Shown: positions 1-6,596 of the stretch, one piece after another
Numbering within the stretch: position 1 is the first letter of the stretch
Layout: every line of letters begins with the position of its first letter
The notes under the pieces: model-generated
The model's input: the letters and a program-made list of their open reading frames with translations, nothing else
Database searches by the model: none
Told to the model about the DNA's origin: nothing
NCBI GenBank assembly: GCA_009908885.1
Contig: JAAAOL010000277.1
Coordinates: 1-8,340, forward strand
DNA: 8,340 nucleotides
From: Bacteroidota bacterium
Lineage (GTDB): Bacteria; Bacteroidota; Rhodothermia; Rhodothermales; JAAAOL01
Direction of reading: 5' to 3'
Program-made: the position numbers and the translations under genes

Positions 1-1576
1 CATGCTCGGCCATGGCCGTGATGGTGAGGCTCGGGTTGACGCCGGGGTTGGCGGGCACCATCGACCCGTCGATGACGAAGAGGCCGGGGTAGTTGTGCAC
101 GCGCCCGCCCACGTCGAGGACGCCCTCGGTGGCATCGTCGCCGTAGGGGCAGCCGCCCAGGATGTGGGCCGTCATCGGCACGTCGAGCAGCCCCTCAGTG
201 ACGGTGCCGTTGGGGATGCCGTCGGTCTTCTCAGCGAAGCGCTGGGTCACCTCGTGCGCCGCCTCGATGCGCGTCGGGATTGGGTTGTCGGGGTCGGACT
301 CGGACACGAGGCCCTGCCGGAAGGCGGTGGAGGCGTGGCGTCCGCGCCGGAGGCGGATGCGATTGTCCTCGGTCTGCATCACCAGAAGGATGGTAGCCCG
401 CTCGGCCCACTTCGGGAGGAAGTGCGTCCGCGCAAAGTCGACCGGGCGTTTCAGGATGTCGATGATCGACTTGCCGAGGCGGCCTAGCAGCGTGCGGCCT
501 TGCACCGGCGGCCCGGCGAGGAAGCGCATGAGGGACGATCCCGGTGGGTAGCGCACCGGCTCGATGGTGGTCACCGGGTCGGCGTGGAAGATGGAGGTGA
601 TGGCGATGCCCTCGGAATAATCCGCCTCGTCGTCGCGCGCCACGACGCCCATGAGCGCCTCACTGTTGGTGCGCACGATGTCGCCCAGGCGATCAGACAG
701 CTCCGGGAGCGACTGCGTCTCGTCGCGGCAGCGGAAGAGTAGCTTCATCGTGCCCACGACGCCGGCAGAGACGATTACGTTGCGGGCGCGGACGGTCTGG
801 GGGTCGCGGCGGAAGAGGCCCGTCGAGCGGCGGTGCAGCACCTCGTAGCGGGCGCCGTCGGGCTGGCCGGGCGGCAGCGGACGGATGTCGCGCACCTCGC
901 GCTCGGCGCGCACCATGGCGCCCCACTTTTCGGCCAGGTACAGGTAGTTCTTGACCAGCGTATTCTTGGCGTTGTGCTGGCAGCCCACCATGCAGCCGCC
1001 GCAGTGGATGCAGCCGCGCCGCGCGGGCCCTTCGCCACCGAAGTAGGGGTCCGGCACCTCCACGCCTTCCTGCCCGGGGGTGCCGAAGAAGGTGCCTACC
1101 GTCGTCGGGCGGAACGTGTCGCCCATGCCGCGCTCCTCGGCGATCTCCCGCATTATGCGGTCGGCGGGCCACTGGCGCGGGTTGGGCGTGACGCCCAGCA
1201 TCCGCCGGGCCGTGTCGTAGTGGTGTTGCAGCGTGGCGCCCCAGTCGATGGGATGGCGCCAGGCGGGCGTCTCGAACGCCTCGTCGTTGGGTTGCATCAG
1301 CACGTTGGCGTAGCCCAGGCTGCCGCCCCCCACGCCGGAGCCGTGCAGCACCAGCACGTCCTTGAGCGGCGTAATCTGCAGGATGCCGAAGCAGCGCAGC
1401 AGCGGCGCCCACAGGTACTTGCGCACGTTCCAGGTGCTCCTGGCAAAGTCCTGGTCGCGGAAGCGCTTGCCGCGCTCCAGCACGAGCACGTCGTAGCCCT
1501 TTTCGGTCAGCCGCATCGCGGAAACGCTTCCGCCGAAGCCGGAGCCGACGATCACATAATCATGACAGGCAGCCAT
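1..1576 (-). CDS. GMC-family FAD oxidoreductase, cholesterol-oxidase-like (C-terminus beyond left edge)
   Basis: A flavoprotein expected to oxidise an alcohol or sterol-like substrate using bound FAD. The frame is open from the ATG at 1576 to the window edge (525 codons), so the last residues are missing. Visible landmarks are the N-terminal FAD-binding motif GSGFGG (about residues 11-16) followed by an ERG acidic end (34-36), a second glycine-rich motif GSGVGGGS (79-86), a four-cysteine segment CIHCGGCMVGC (189-199), and the GMC C-terminal signature with a candidate catalytic His in AHILGGCPYG (about 471) and NPGVNPSLTITAMAE near the end. The Cys segment and C-terminus resemble ChoD-type cholesterol oxidases as I remember them. 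The start is supported by a GAGG eight bases upstream; no upstream in-frame ATG lies close by. It follows the outer-membrane protein gene on the same strand after 81 bases, so co-transcription is possible. The family is clear; the substrate is not. Confidence 0.9.
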   Translation of the reverse strand, partial: MAACHDYVIVGSGFGGSVSAMRLTEKGYDVLVLERGKRFRDQDFARSTWNVRKYLWAPLLRCFGILQITPLKDVLVLHGSGVGGGSLGYANVLMQPNDEAFETPAWRHPIDWGATLQHHYDTARRMLGVTPNPRQWPADRIMREIAEERGMGDTFRPTTVGTFFGTPGQEGVEVPDPYFGGEGPARRGCIHCGGCMVGCQHNAKNTLVKNYLYLAEKWGAMVRAEREVRDIRPLPPGQPDGARYEVLHRRSTGLFRRDPQTVRARNVIVSAGVVGTMKLLFRCRDETQSLPELSDRLGDIVRTNSEALMGVVARDDEADYSEGIAITSIFHADPVTTIEPVRYPPGSSLMRFLAGPPVQGRTLLGRLGKSIIDILKRPVDFARTHFLPKWAERATILLVMQTEDNRIRLRRGRHASTAFRQGLVSESDPDNPIPTRIEAAHEVTQRFAEKTDGIPNGTVTEGLLDVPMTAHILGGCPYGDDATEGVLDVGGRVHNYPGLFVIDGSMVPANPGVNPSLTITAMAEH

Positions 1577-1584
1577 CTGGGGTA

Positions 1585-1588
1585 CCTC
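1585..1588 (-). promoter_or_regulatory. Shine-Dalgarno site of the GMC oxidoreductase
   Basis: Reads GAGG on the minus strand, eight bases before the ATG at 1576. It supports that start codon. The nearby minus-strand ATG at 1590 is out of frame. Confidence 0.5.
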
Positions 1589-1657
1589 ATGCTGCTGGTA
1601 CGTAAGGAAGGTCGAAGATACGGCGGGGCGGACGAAGATGCAGGGCCGCGATCAGCG

Positions 1658-2296
1658 TCAGAAGCTACCGAACTTGAACGTCAGCACGGCGCTCGGGCCG
1701 CTCAGGTCGGCGTCGCTGAAGCGCTCCAGGCTGCTGCCGCTGACGAAGCGGTAGCTGATGCCGCCGCCGATGCGCAGAAACGACGTCACGTTCAGCAGCA
1801 GGTGTGCGGTGGGCTCGACCACGAAGAGCTCGTCCTCGTAGCGGTCGCCCAGGCTCTCGTGGTCGGCATCGCGGAAGCTGACGCTGCCCCCGCCGATCAG
1901 CACCTGCAGCGAACCGTGCAGCAGGCGCTGGGTCCGGTTGACGTACTCGACCTCGACGCCGCCGTAGCCGAACGCCAGGTACGTCTGGGCCGAAGCGCGT
2001 TTTTCCGGCACCGCCCCGTTGAACCGCATCGCCTCGATGTCGTTCGCCAGGCCGTAGCCGCCCCCGCCGAGGACGACCGTGTGGCCGGGGCGGAGGTTGA
2101 TGATCCAGCCGCCCCGCCCGCCGACGAACGCCGCAACGGTCCCGTCGACGGTGGACAGCTTGACCACCGGCCCGCCGAAGCCGCCGTGATCGACGTCGTA
2201 GTCGCCGACAAGCGTCTCCGTGCCGTCCTGGGCCGCGACGGGCCCAGCGAGCAGACCGGTGAGCAGGAGAACGATGATCGATAGGTAGCGAATCAT
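1658..2296 (-). CDS. Predicted secreted outer-membrane beta-barrel-like protein
   Basis: I do not recognise a named family. From the ATG at 2296 the product is 212 aa. It begins with a clear signal peptide: MIR, then a hydrophobic core LSIIVLLLTGLLAG, then PVAAQ with probable cleavage after VAA or AAQ. The mature part is rich in Gly and alternating hydrophobic/polar residues (for example VVLGGGGYGLAN, TYLAFGYGGVEVEYV, FLRIGGGISYRFV) and ends in TFKFGSF. A terminal Phe after an amphipathic strand is typical of proteins inserted in the outer membrane by the BAM machinery. An in-frame ATG four codons upstream (2308) is equally possible; the longer frame back to 2386 would put Cys-rich, non-signal sequence first and is unlikely. 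No Shine-Dalgarno is obvious. It lies 81 bases upstream of the GMC oxidoreductase on the same strand. Outer-membrane location is inference; a periplasmic beta-rich protein is the alternative. Confidence 0.75.
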   Translation of the reverse strand: MIRYLSIIVLLLTGLLAGPVAAQDGTETLVGDYDVDHGGFGGPVVKLSTVDGTVAAFVGGRGGWIINLRPGHTVVLGGGGYGLANDIEAMRFNGAVPEKRASAQTYLAFGYGGVEVEYVNRTQRLLHGSLQVLIGGGSVSFRDADHESLGDRYEDELFVVEPTAHLLLNVTSFLRIGGGISYRFVSGSSLERFSDADLSGPSAVLTFKFGSF

Positions 2297-2615
2297 AGCG
2301 AATGGCATGCGACCGATTCGTGATTGCGCGGGCGAATTACAGCACCTGCAACATACGGGGAACGGGCGTGCGCCGATGTAAGGCATTTCCCCATGTGCGC
2401 GCCGGGAGTCCTTGGATGGCTGTGTCCTTTAGCAGGTCCGCCGATGGGCGATACGAGAGGTACCCCGGCAGGTGGAACCTCCATGATGGACGCCACGTAG
2501 GGCCGCAACCATGATGGCCCTGCGTCTCCACCGACGTGGGGTTCTTTGCTATGCACTCGGTATCTTCCGGTGCTGCCGCTGTACTCACCCCTTCTTGCCC
2601 GCCGCTACGCGTTCC
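2297..2615. other. Divergent intergenic region (promoters expected, none convincingly identified)
   Basis: This 319-base stretch separates the minus-strand outer-membrane gene from the plus-strand MEMO-family gene, so it should hold both promoters. I could not find a -35/-10 pair with acceptable spacing, nor a Bacteroidota-type TTTG/TAnnTTTG pair: TTTG at 2545 and TATCTT at 2561 are only 12 bases apart. The open frames across it (for example 2293-2556 minus) have low-complexity composition and no family resemblance. A possible imperfect stem is visible at 2493-2539: CCACGT and AGGGCC on the left pair with GGCCCT (2516) and ACGTGG (2534) on the right. The 9-mer CCATGATGG occurs at 2481 and 2509. 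Confidence 0.5.
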
Positions 2616-3392
2616 ATGAGCATTCCCGACCGCCGCGTCTACCCGACCCAGCCGCGCCCGCTGGTCCAGCAGATCGAAGAGCACCTGAAGCACGCCGCTC
2701 CCGACGCCGTGGAGGGCGAGGTGCTGTCGATCATCGTGCCGAGCACCAACCTCGTCAGCGGGGCTACTGCCGCCGCCGAGGCCTACGCCCTGCTGAAAGG
2801 CCGGTCGTACGACACCGTCATCCTCATCGCGCCGAGCCACGAAGGGCCCTTCGGACGCATGAACATCTGCAGCGTGGATACCTACCACTCGCCCCTCGGC
2901 GACGTGCCGGTCAACGACAAGCTGCGGCACGAGCTGTGCGACGAGGACGACGACATCTTCCTCAGCGACGAAGGCCACTTCCACACCGAGGGCGTCGACG
3001 TGCAGCTGCCCTACCTCCAGACCGTGCTGGGCGACTTCGACGTGGTGCCCATCATCATGGGCGAGGAATCGCCCGACTTCTGCCGCGAACTGGGCCATGC
3101 GGTGGGCGAGATCATGTACAACCGCCGCACGCTCGTCGTCGCGACGGCGGACGTGGTGGCGGCGACGGATGTGGCGCTCGACACGTTCCGGGAGCACTTC
3201 GAAGCGCAGGACGTCTCGCGCCTGATGGCGTTGCTCAACAGCGAGCAGGTGCGCATGGCCGGGAAGGGACCGGCGCTGGTCGCGCTCATCGCAGCGATGC
3301 ACCGGCGAGGTGAGCATGCCCGCGTGCTCCGGGCCGAGCCGCCGCAGGACGGACATCCAGGCTACCTCAGCGGCGTCGTCTGGCGCACGTAA
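2616..3392 (+). CDS. MEMO-family (AmmeMemoRadiSam system protein B-like) protein with degenerate metal site
   Basis: A 258-aa protein whose order of motifs follows human MEMO1 and bacterial AmmeMemoRadiSam B proteins. They are SIIVPSTNLVSG (38-49, where the family has PHAGY), VILIAPSH (68-75, family GPSH), SVDTYHSPLGD (86-96), VDVQLPYLQ (127-135, family EHSIEVQLP), VVPIIMG (143-149), VVATADVVA (174-182, family VSSDxxH) and AGKGP (215-219, family CGxxP). Length is close to the family norm. Of the ligands known in MEMO1 (His49, His81, Cys244), only the His of APSH is kept; the PHAGY His is Ser/Thr, the EHS His is Glu, the SSDxxH His is lost and the Cys is Ala. This suggests a structural or non-metal role, or another site using His121/His123. 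The ATG at 2616 is chosen because the 35 residues encoded upstream look unlike the family N-terminus. No Shine-Dalgarno is seen. The usual partners (AMMECR1-like and radical SAM genes) are not in the window. Confidence 0.82.
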   Translation: MSIPDRRVYPTQPRPLVQQIEEHLKHAAPDAVEGEVLSIIVPSTNLVSGATAAAEAYALLKGRSYDTVILIAPSHEGPFGRMNICSVDTYHSPLGDVPVNDKLRHELCDEDDDIFLSDEGHFHTEGVDVQLPYLQTVLGDFDVVPIIMGEESPDFCRELGHAVGEIMYNRRTLVVATADVVAATDVALDTFREHFEAQDVSRLMALLNSEQVRMAGKGPALVALIAAMHRRGEHARVLRAEPPQDGHPGYLSGVVWRT

Positions 3393-3688
3393 GGCAGGGT
3401 TCGCGGCGATGCCCCCATAGCCGAGCACGCAGCGCGTGGCGCATAGTACGTCTGTCTCGGACGGTGCTTGTCGCGATGTGCAGCCGGGGGTCCGGGAGTT
3501 GTCCTGCTGAAGGCGATGGCCCGTGTCGACCACGCAACACGCATCACGGCCTGCGAGCATCAGGGTCCGGGCATCATCCATCGGAGGCAGGGTGGGTCGA
3601 TATTGGGTGTGGGATTTCTGATGTTGCGCTCGTCGGCGCGCGTGACGTCTGTGCTCGCCTCCTTGCGCATCTACCAGACTCCGCACTC
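3393..3688. other. Intergenic region with no gene recognised
   Basis: The 296 bases lie between two plus-strand genes. The DUF2520 frame stays open upstream to 3464, but the residues it would add are Gly/Ser/Cys-rich and precede the compact Rossmann start, so I treat this as non-coding. GGGTCCGGG occurs twice (3488 and 3563), 75 bases apart, with no evident meaning. No terminator hairpin with a T tract and no clear promoter are seen. The base composition is less regular than in the neighbouring genes. Confidence 0.45.
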
Positions 3689-4621
3689 ATGGAACGGCCC
3701 AGCAACGATCGGCCCTCGGTAGCGATCATCGGCGCGGGGGCGCTGGGGAGCGTGTTGGCGCGTGGCCTGGCAGACGTAGGCTACCTCGTCCGGGCCGTCC
3801 TTAGCCGAACGGAGGCCAGCGCACATCGCCTGGCTGAGGACGTGGACGCCCCGCTGGCGGGGACCGACCTTGCGCAGCTGCCGCCGGACATTCCCCTCGT
3901 GTTCTGCTGCGTGCCGGATGACGCCATCGCTGCCGTAGCCCATCGCCTTGCCACCGCGCAGTCGGCCTGGGGCGGGCGCATCGTGGCGCACACGTCCGGA
4001 GCGCTCACAGCGGGGGTTCTGGCGCCCCTGAAGGAGCAGGGCGCGGCCGTGCTCAGCTTCCACCCGCTGCAGACGTTCCAGGCGGAGAGCGGGCCCGAGG
4101 TCTTCCAGGACATCTATGTCGGGGTCGAAGGAGATGTCGACGCCGTCGACCTGGGGCGGCGGCTGGCGCGCGATCTGCGCGCGCGGCCCGTGACGCTGAC
4201 GGCGGAGGCCAAGATGCGATACCACCTCGCCGCCGCGATGGCCTCGAACTACCTGGTCACCCTCATGGCGCTCGTCAGCGAGGTGCTGGCGAGTGCCGGG
4301 ATGAGCCGCCAGAAGAGCCTGGCGCTCGTCCGCCCGCTGGTGGAAGGCACGTGGCGCAACCTGCAGCGCCATCTTCCGGAGGACGCGCTCACCGGCCCCA
4401 TCGCGCGCGGCGACCGGGCGACCGTGCAAGGCCACCTGGACGCCCTCACCGGGCATCTGCCCCACCTCATCCCCGCGTACGCCGTCCTCGGCGCCGAGAC
4501 CGTGCGCGTCGCCATGCGGGGCGGCATGCTCGACGCCGAGGACGCGCAGGAGGTACTCGACGTGCTGCAGGCCGCGCTGGATCCGTCCGAGAAGCCACCT
4601 CCCGCCGATTCGCCGACGTGA
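3689..4621 (+). CDS. Rossmann-like and DUF2520 domain protein (predicted NAD(P)-binding oxidoreductase)
   Basis: A 310-aa two-domain protein of the Rossmann-like plus DUF2520 type, related to the ProC/6-phosphogluconate dehydrogenase fold. The dinucleotide-binding loop GAGALG sits at residues 15-20 after strand VAII. SR at 39-40, at the end of the second strand, would fit NADP binding. CCVPDDAI (73-80), HTSGAL (101-106) and SFHPLQTF (123-130) are the conserved core motifs. The helical C-terminal domain begins near KMRYHLAAAMASNYLV (175-190), the DUF2520 signature, and continues to a GPIARGD motif. Length and architecture match complete family members. The start at 3689 places the glycine loop 15 residues from the N-terminus, as expected; there is no Shine-Dalgarno. 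The reaction is not established for most of the family, so no substrate is assigned. The gene stands alone, with gaps of 296 bases before it and 178 after it. Confidence 0.88.
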   Translation: MERPSNDRPSVAIIGAGALGSVLARGLADVGYLVRAVLSRTEASAHRLAEDVDAPLAGTDLAQLPPDIPLVFCCVPDDAIAAVAHRLATAQSAWGGRIVAHTSGALTAGVLAPLKEQGAAVLSFHPLQTFQAESGPEVFQDIYVGVEGDVDAVDLGRRLARDLRARPVTLTAEAKMRYHLAAAMASNYLVTLMALVSEVLASAGMSRQKSLALVRPLVEGTWRNLQRHLPEDALTGPIARGDRATVQGHLDALTGHLPHLIPAYAVLGAETVRVAMRGGMLDAEDAQEVLDVLQAALDPSEKPPPADSPT

Positions 4622-4626
4622 CTCCA

Positions 4627-4655
4627 TGGTATTTTCAAAGACCCGGTGGTATCTT
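4627..4655. repeat. Pair of 9-base direct repeats after the DUF2520 stop
   Basis: TGGTATTTT at 4627 and TGGTATCTT at 4647 match at 8 of 9 bases and start 20 bases apart, about two helical turns. They lie in the 178-base gap (4622-4799) between the DUF2520 gene and the next operon. The same gap also holds a GC hairpin (GCCCG/CGGGC, 4711-4723) and a perfect 6-base dyad CTGGAA/TTCCAG (4731-4744). They could be protein-binding sites for the downstream operon, but short repeats of this kind also arise by chance. No standard promoter was found. Confidence 0.25.
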
Positions 4656-4799
4656 ACCCGAAAATCGCCCCATACGGCTCGTAAACCCCGATTGCCCCCC
4701 GCGTCTGCCTGCCCGCGGCGGGCCGATGGGCTGGAACCTTCCAGTAGAGTGGCTGTTGGGGCGGCGTGAACAATCTTCTGGGCATCCCCCGGTGCATAT

Positions 4800-5396
4800 A
4801 TGGACCACGCCGATACTACGTTTAGTTTGCGTCGGCTGTCCCGGCTTGGCAGCAAGCCGGATTACAAGCAGAAACTCCAGCGTCCGTCCGAGGGCGCTGC
4901 CATAGATACGTTGTCCCCGTCCTGCGCCGTCGCCGAACAGGTGCAGGCGCTCACGCGCCACGCCGAGGCCGGCAGCGTCGCCTTCCAGTCCGTCGCCGTG
5001 ACGGCCCTGCGCCTGCTCCAGCAGGTCGAACGGGCCGAGCGGCAGGCGGCCACCGCGGCCTTCTCGCTCGGCCAGCAGGAAAAGCTGACCGCCATGGCCG
5101 ACCGCATCCACGCGACGGCCGAGGCGCTACGCACGGCCATCAGCACGAAGGGCGCGCAGATGATCGACCTCACCCCGTGCACCGACGCGCAGGACCTTCC
5201 TGCCGACGAGCCCTCGTGGTGGTTCGCGCTCACCGAGGCCATCCAGGCCATCGAACAAGCCCTCGACTGCCTCCAGGCACTCATCGGCGGCCAGCCCCGG
5301 GGCGGCCCGACGCGCACGCTCGGCACCGCCGTCGCCCGCCTGCTCCACGCGCAGCACCACGACCTGCTGGGCGAAGCGGAGCAGTGGATGGCGTGA
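4800..5396 (+). CDS. Hypothetical alpha-helical protein, first gene of a three-gene operon
   Basis: I do not recognise this 198-aa product. It has no signal peptide or membrane segment, so it is probably cytoplasmic. Residues from about 45 to 115 are Ala/Gln/Glu-rich with helix-like spacing (for example VTALRLLQQVERAERQAA), suggesting a helical bundle or short coiled coil. A Trp-Trp-containing segment follows (EPSWWFALTEAIQAIEQALD), then another helix ending in EAEQWMA. Three Cys are scattered and form no motif. GC-rich third positions from about base 4915 onward support real coding; the first 40 codons are less biased, so the true start could be later, though there is no nearby in-frame ATG before 5094. 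No Shine-Dalgarno precedes 4800. Its TGA overlaps the ATG of the next gene (ATGA arrangement), indicating translational coupling. Confidence 0.65.
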   Translation: MDHADTTFSLRRLSRLGSKPDYKQKLQRPSEGAAIDTLSPSCAVAEQVQALTRHAEAGSVAFQSVAVTALRLLQQVERAERQAATAAFSLGQQEKLTAMADRIHATAEALRTAISTKGAQMIDLTPCTDAQDLPADEPSWWFALTEAIQAIEQALDCLQALIGGQPRGGPTRTLGTAVARLLHAQHHDLLGEAEQWMA

Positions 5397-5809
5397 TGAC
5401 GGACGCGCACCCGCTCCAGCCCTACCTCGACGCCGACCCCGCCGCGCTGGACGCCCGGTGGAGCGATCTCCAGGCCTGGATCCAGACGCGCTTCCAGCGG
5501 GAGCCGACCATCGAGGCGATTCTGTTCCTCGTCGGCATCCAGTCGCGCGGGCGTGGCTTCCAGCCCGACCTGGAGAAAGAAGCCAAGGAAGCCCTCGTCA
5601 TGGAGGGCACGTACTGCGCCTTCGCCGCGCTCGGCATCTACGAGACGGTGGGCGTGGAGGAGGACGGCAGCTGGATCTGGGAGCGCACGCTGGACCCGCC
5701 GTCCGACCTGGACGTGGACGCGCAAGAGCACCTTCTCAGAACGGCCATACTCCACTATTTCGACGATGTCCTGGATGACCCTCCGTTCGACCCGCTCCCC
5801 ACTCCGTAG
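5396..5809 (+). CDS. Conserved hypothetical protein (137 aa), Bacteroidota-type family
   Basis: A 137-aa, probably cytoplasmic protein without signal peptide or membrane segment. The central part (PTIEAILFLVGIQSRGRGF, then KEAKEALVMEGTYCAFAALGIYE, then DGSWIWER) matches in outline a family I remember from Bacteroidota. There, the pattern is ILFLIGVQELG..., a helix, a 'GYYEL'-like turn and a Trp-containing strand, with a C-terminal helix ending in a YF-D/E segment (here ILHYFDDVLDD). No function is known to me. The ATG at 5396 overlaps the stop of the preceding gene, and the 3' end overlaps the start of the peptidyl-prolyl isomerase by 35 bases, so all three are likely one transcript. The start is chosen from this coupling; upstream residues in the same frame are Arg/Pro-rich and look like shadow coding. 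Confidence 0.72.
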   Translation: MTDAHPLQPYLDADPAALDARWSDLQAWIQTRFQREPTIEAILFLVGIQSRGRGFQPDLEKEAKEALVMEGTYCAFAALGIYETVGVEEDGSWIWERTLDPPSDLDVDAQEHLLRTAILHYFDDVLDDPPFDPLPTP

Positions 5810-6578
5810 CCTCGGTCTCGCCGTGGTGCTCCTGGTCGCCACGCTCGGCTGCGCCCAGCCCGCCGCCGACGCTCAGAACGCCGACCAGACGGCTGAGGCA
5901 GCCTCCGACTCCACCGACCTGCCGGAGACCAACTACTACGCCATCGACACGCCCGAGGGCCGCATGGTGGTGCGCCTCTTCGACGCCACGCCGCAGCACC
6001 GCGACAACTTCAAAAAACTCGCGGCCGAGGGCGTCTACGACAGCACCCTCTTCCACCGCATCATCGAGGGCTTCATGATCCAGGGCGGCGATCCCAACTC
6101 GAAGGACGACGACCCGCGCAACGACGGGCAGGGCGGACCGGGCTACACGCTGCCCGCCGAGATCCAGCCGGACCTGATCCACCGGCGCGGAGCCCTCGCC
6201 GCCGCCCGCCAGGGCGATGCGCAGAACCCCGAGCGGCGCTCCAGCGGCAGCCAGTTCTACATCGTGCAGGGGCGGCCCGTGAGCGACGCCGAACTGGACG
6301 AGATGGAGCAGGCCCTCCGTGAGCGCATTCCGGACTCCACGTTTGCCTTTGCCGACTCCGTGCGGGCGCTCTACACGACGGAGGGCGGCGCGCCCTTCCT
6401 GGACCGGCAGTACACCGTCTTCGGCCAGCTCGTCGAGGGCTACGCCGTGCTCGACAGCCTCGCCGCCACCACCACGCCGCGCAAGACCGGACGCGTGGGT
6501 GACCCGCGCCTCGCCGACCGCCCGCTCGACGACGTCCCGATGACCGTCACGCCGCTCCCGGACTACGCCGGAGAGTAG
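5775..6578 (+). CDS. Cyclophilin-type peptidyl-prolyl cis-trans isomerase lipoprotein
   Basis: Catalyses cis-trans isomerisation of Xaa-Pro bonds and probably assists folding of exported proteins. The 267-aa product starts with an Arg-rich n-region and hydrophobic core ending in ATLGC (Cys26), a plausible though imperfect lipobox, followed by an Ala/Asp/Thr-rich linker to about residue 52. The cyclophilin domain follows. FHRIIEGFMIQGGD (93-106) carries the catalytic Arg (95) and the Gln (103); GSQFYIV (158-164) is the second active-site strand; FLDRQYTVFGQLVEG (208-222) is the late core strand. Between the last two lies a charged insertion (about 166-206), as seen in long Bacteroidota cyclophilins. 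The usual Trp of cyclophilin A is absent, as in many bacterial members. The gene overlaps the 137-aa gene by 35 bases; an ATG at 5766 is an alternative start. Its 3' end is duplicated at 7213-7317. It ends 18 bases from the convergent toxin gene. Confidence 0.93.
   Translation: MTLRSTRSPLRSLGLAVVLLVATLGCAQPAADAQNADQTAEAASDSTDLPETNYYAIDTPEGRMVVRLFDATPQHRDNFKKLAAEGVYDSTLFHRIIEGFMIQGGDPNSKDDDPRNDGQGGPGYTLPAEIQPDLIHRRGALAAARQGDAQNPERRSSGSQFYIVQGRPVSDAELDEMEQALRERIPDSTFAFADSVRALYTTEGGAPFLDRQYTVFGQLVEGYAVLDSLAATTTPRKTGRVGDPRLADRPLDDVPMTVTPLPDYAGE
6462..6566 (+). repeat. Direct repeat copy A: 3' end of the isomerase gene
   Basis: These 105 bases, encoding the last part of the cyclophilin up to LPDY, recur at 7213-7317 in the same orientation, offset by 751 bases and without indels. 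I count 8 mismatches (97/105 identical). Three of these are clustered at 6471-6473; the others are at 6484, 6485, 6500, 6530 and 6557. Similarity stops abruptly after the codons for PDY: copy A continues AGE-stop and copy B continues MPPEGAERP-stop. The pair flanks the toxin-antitoxin genes. Confidence 0.92.
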
Positions 6579-6596
6579 CTGCGTGAGATACGGCGC

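Noticed and set aside
833..2284. 483-codon plus-strand open frame
   Set aside because: It lies antisense to the GMC oxidoreductase and outer-membrane genes. Its product is Ala/Val/His/Gln-rich without motifs, as expected for a shadow frame in GC-rich DNA.
2293..2556. Small minus-strand open frame in the divergent intergenic region
   Set aside because: It overlaps the signal-peptide start of the outer-membrane gene, has no Shine-Dalgarno, and its Pro/His/Gly-rich product shows no structure or family likeness.
2545..2566. Bacteroidota-type promoter (TTTG and TATCTT) before the MEMO-family gene
   Set aside because: The elements are 12 bases apart instead of about 19-21, and the second departs from TAnnTTTG.
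2337..3686. 449-codon minus-strand open frame
   Set aside because: It is antisense to the MEMO-family gene and has Arg/His/Val-rich low-complexity composition with no recognisable domain.
4711..4723. GC hairpin GCCCG/CGGGC as a terminator for the DUF2520 gene
   Set aside because: The stem is only five base pairs, no T tract follows, and it lies about 90 bases after the stop codon.
3671..4855. 394-codon minus-strand open frame
   Set aside because: It is antisense to the clearly recognised DUF2520 gene and shows no family features.
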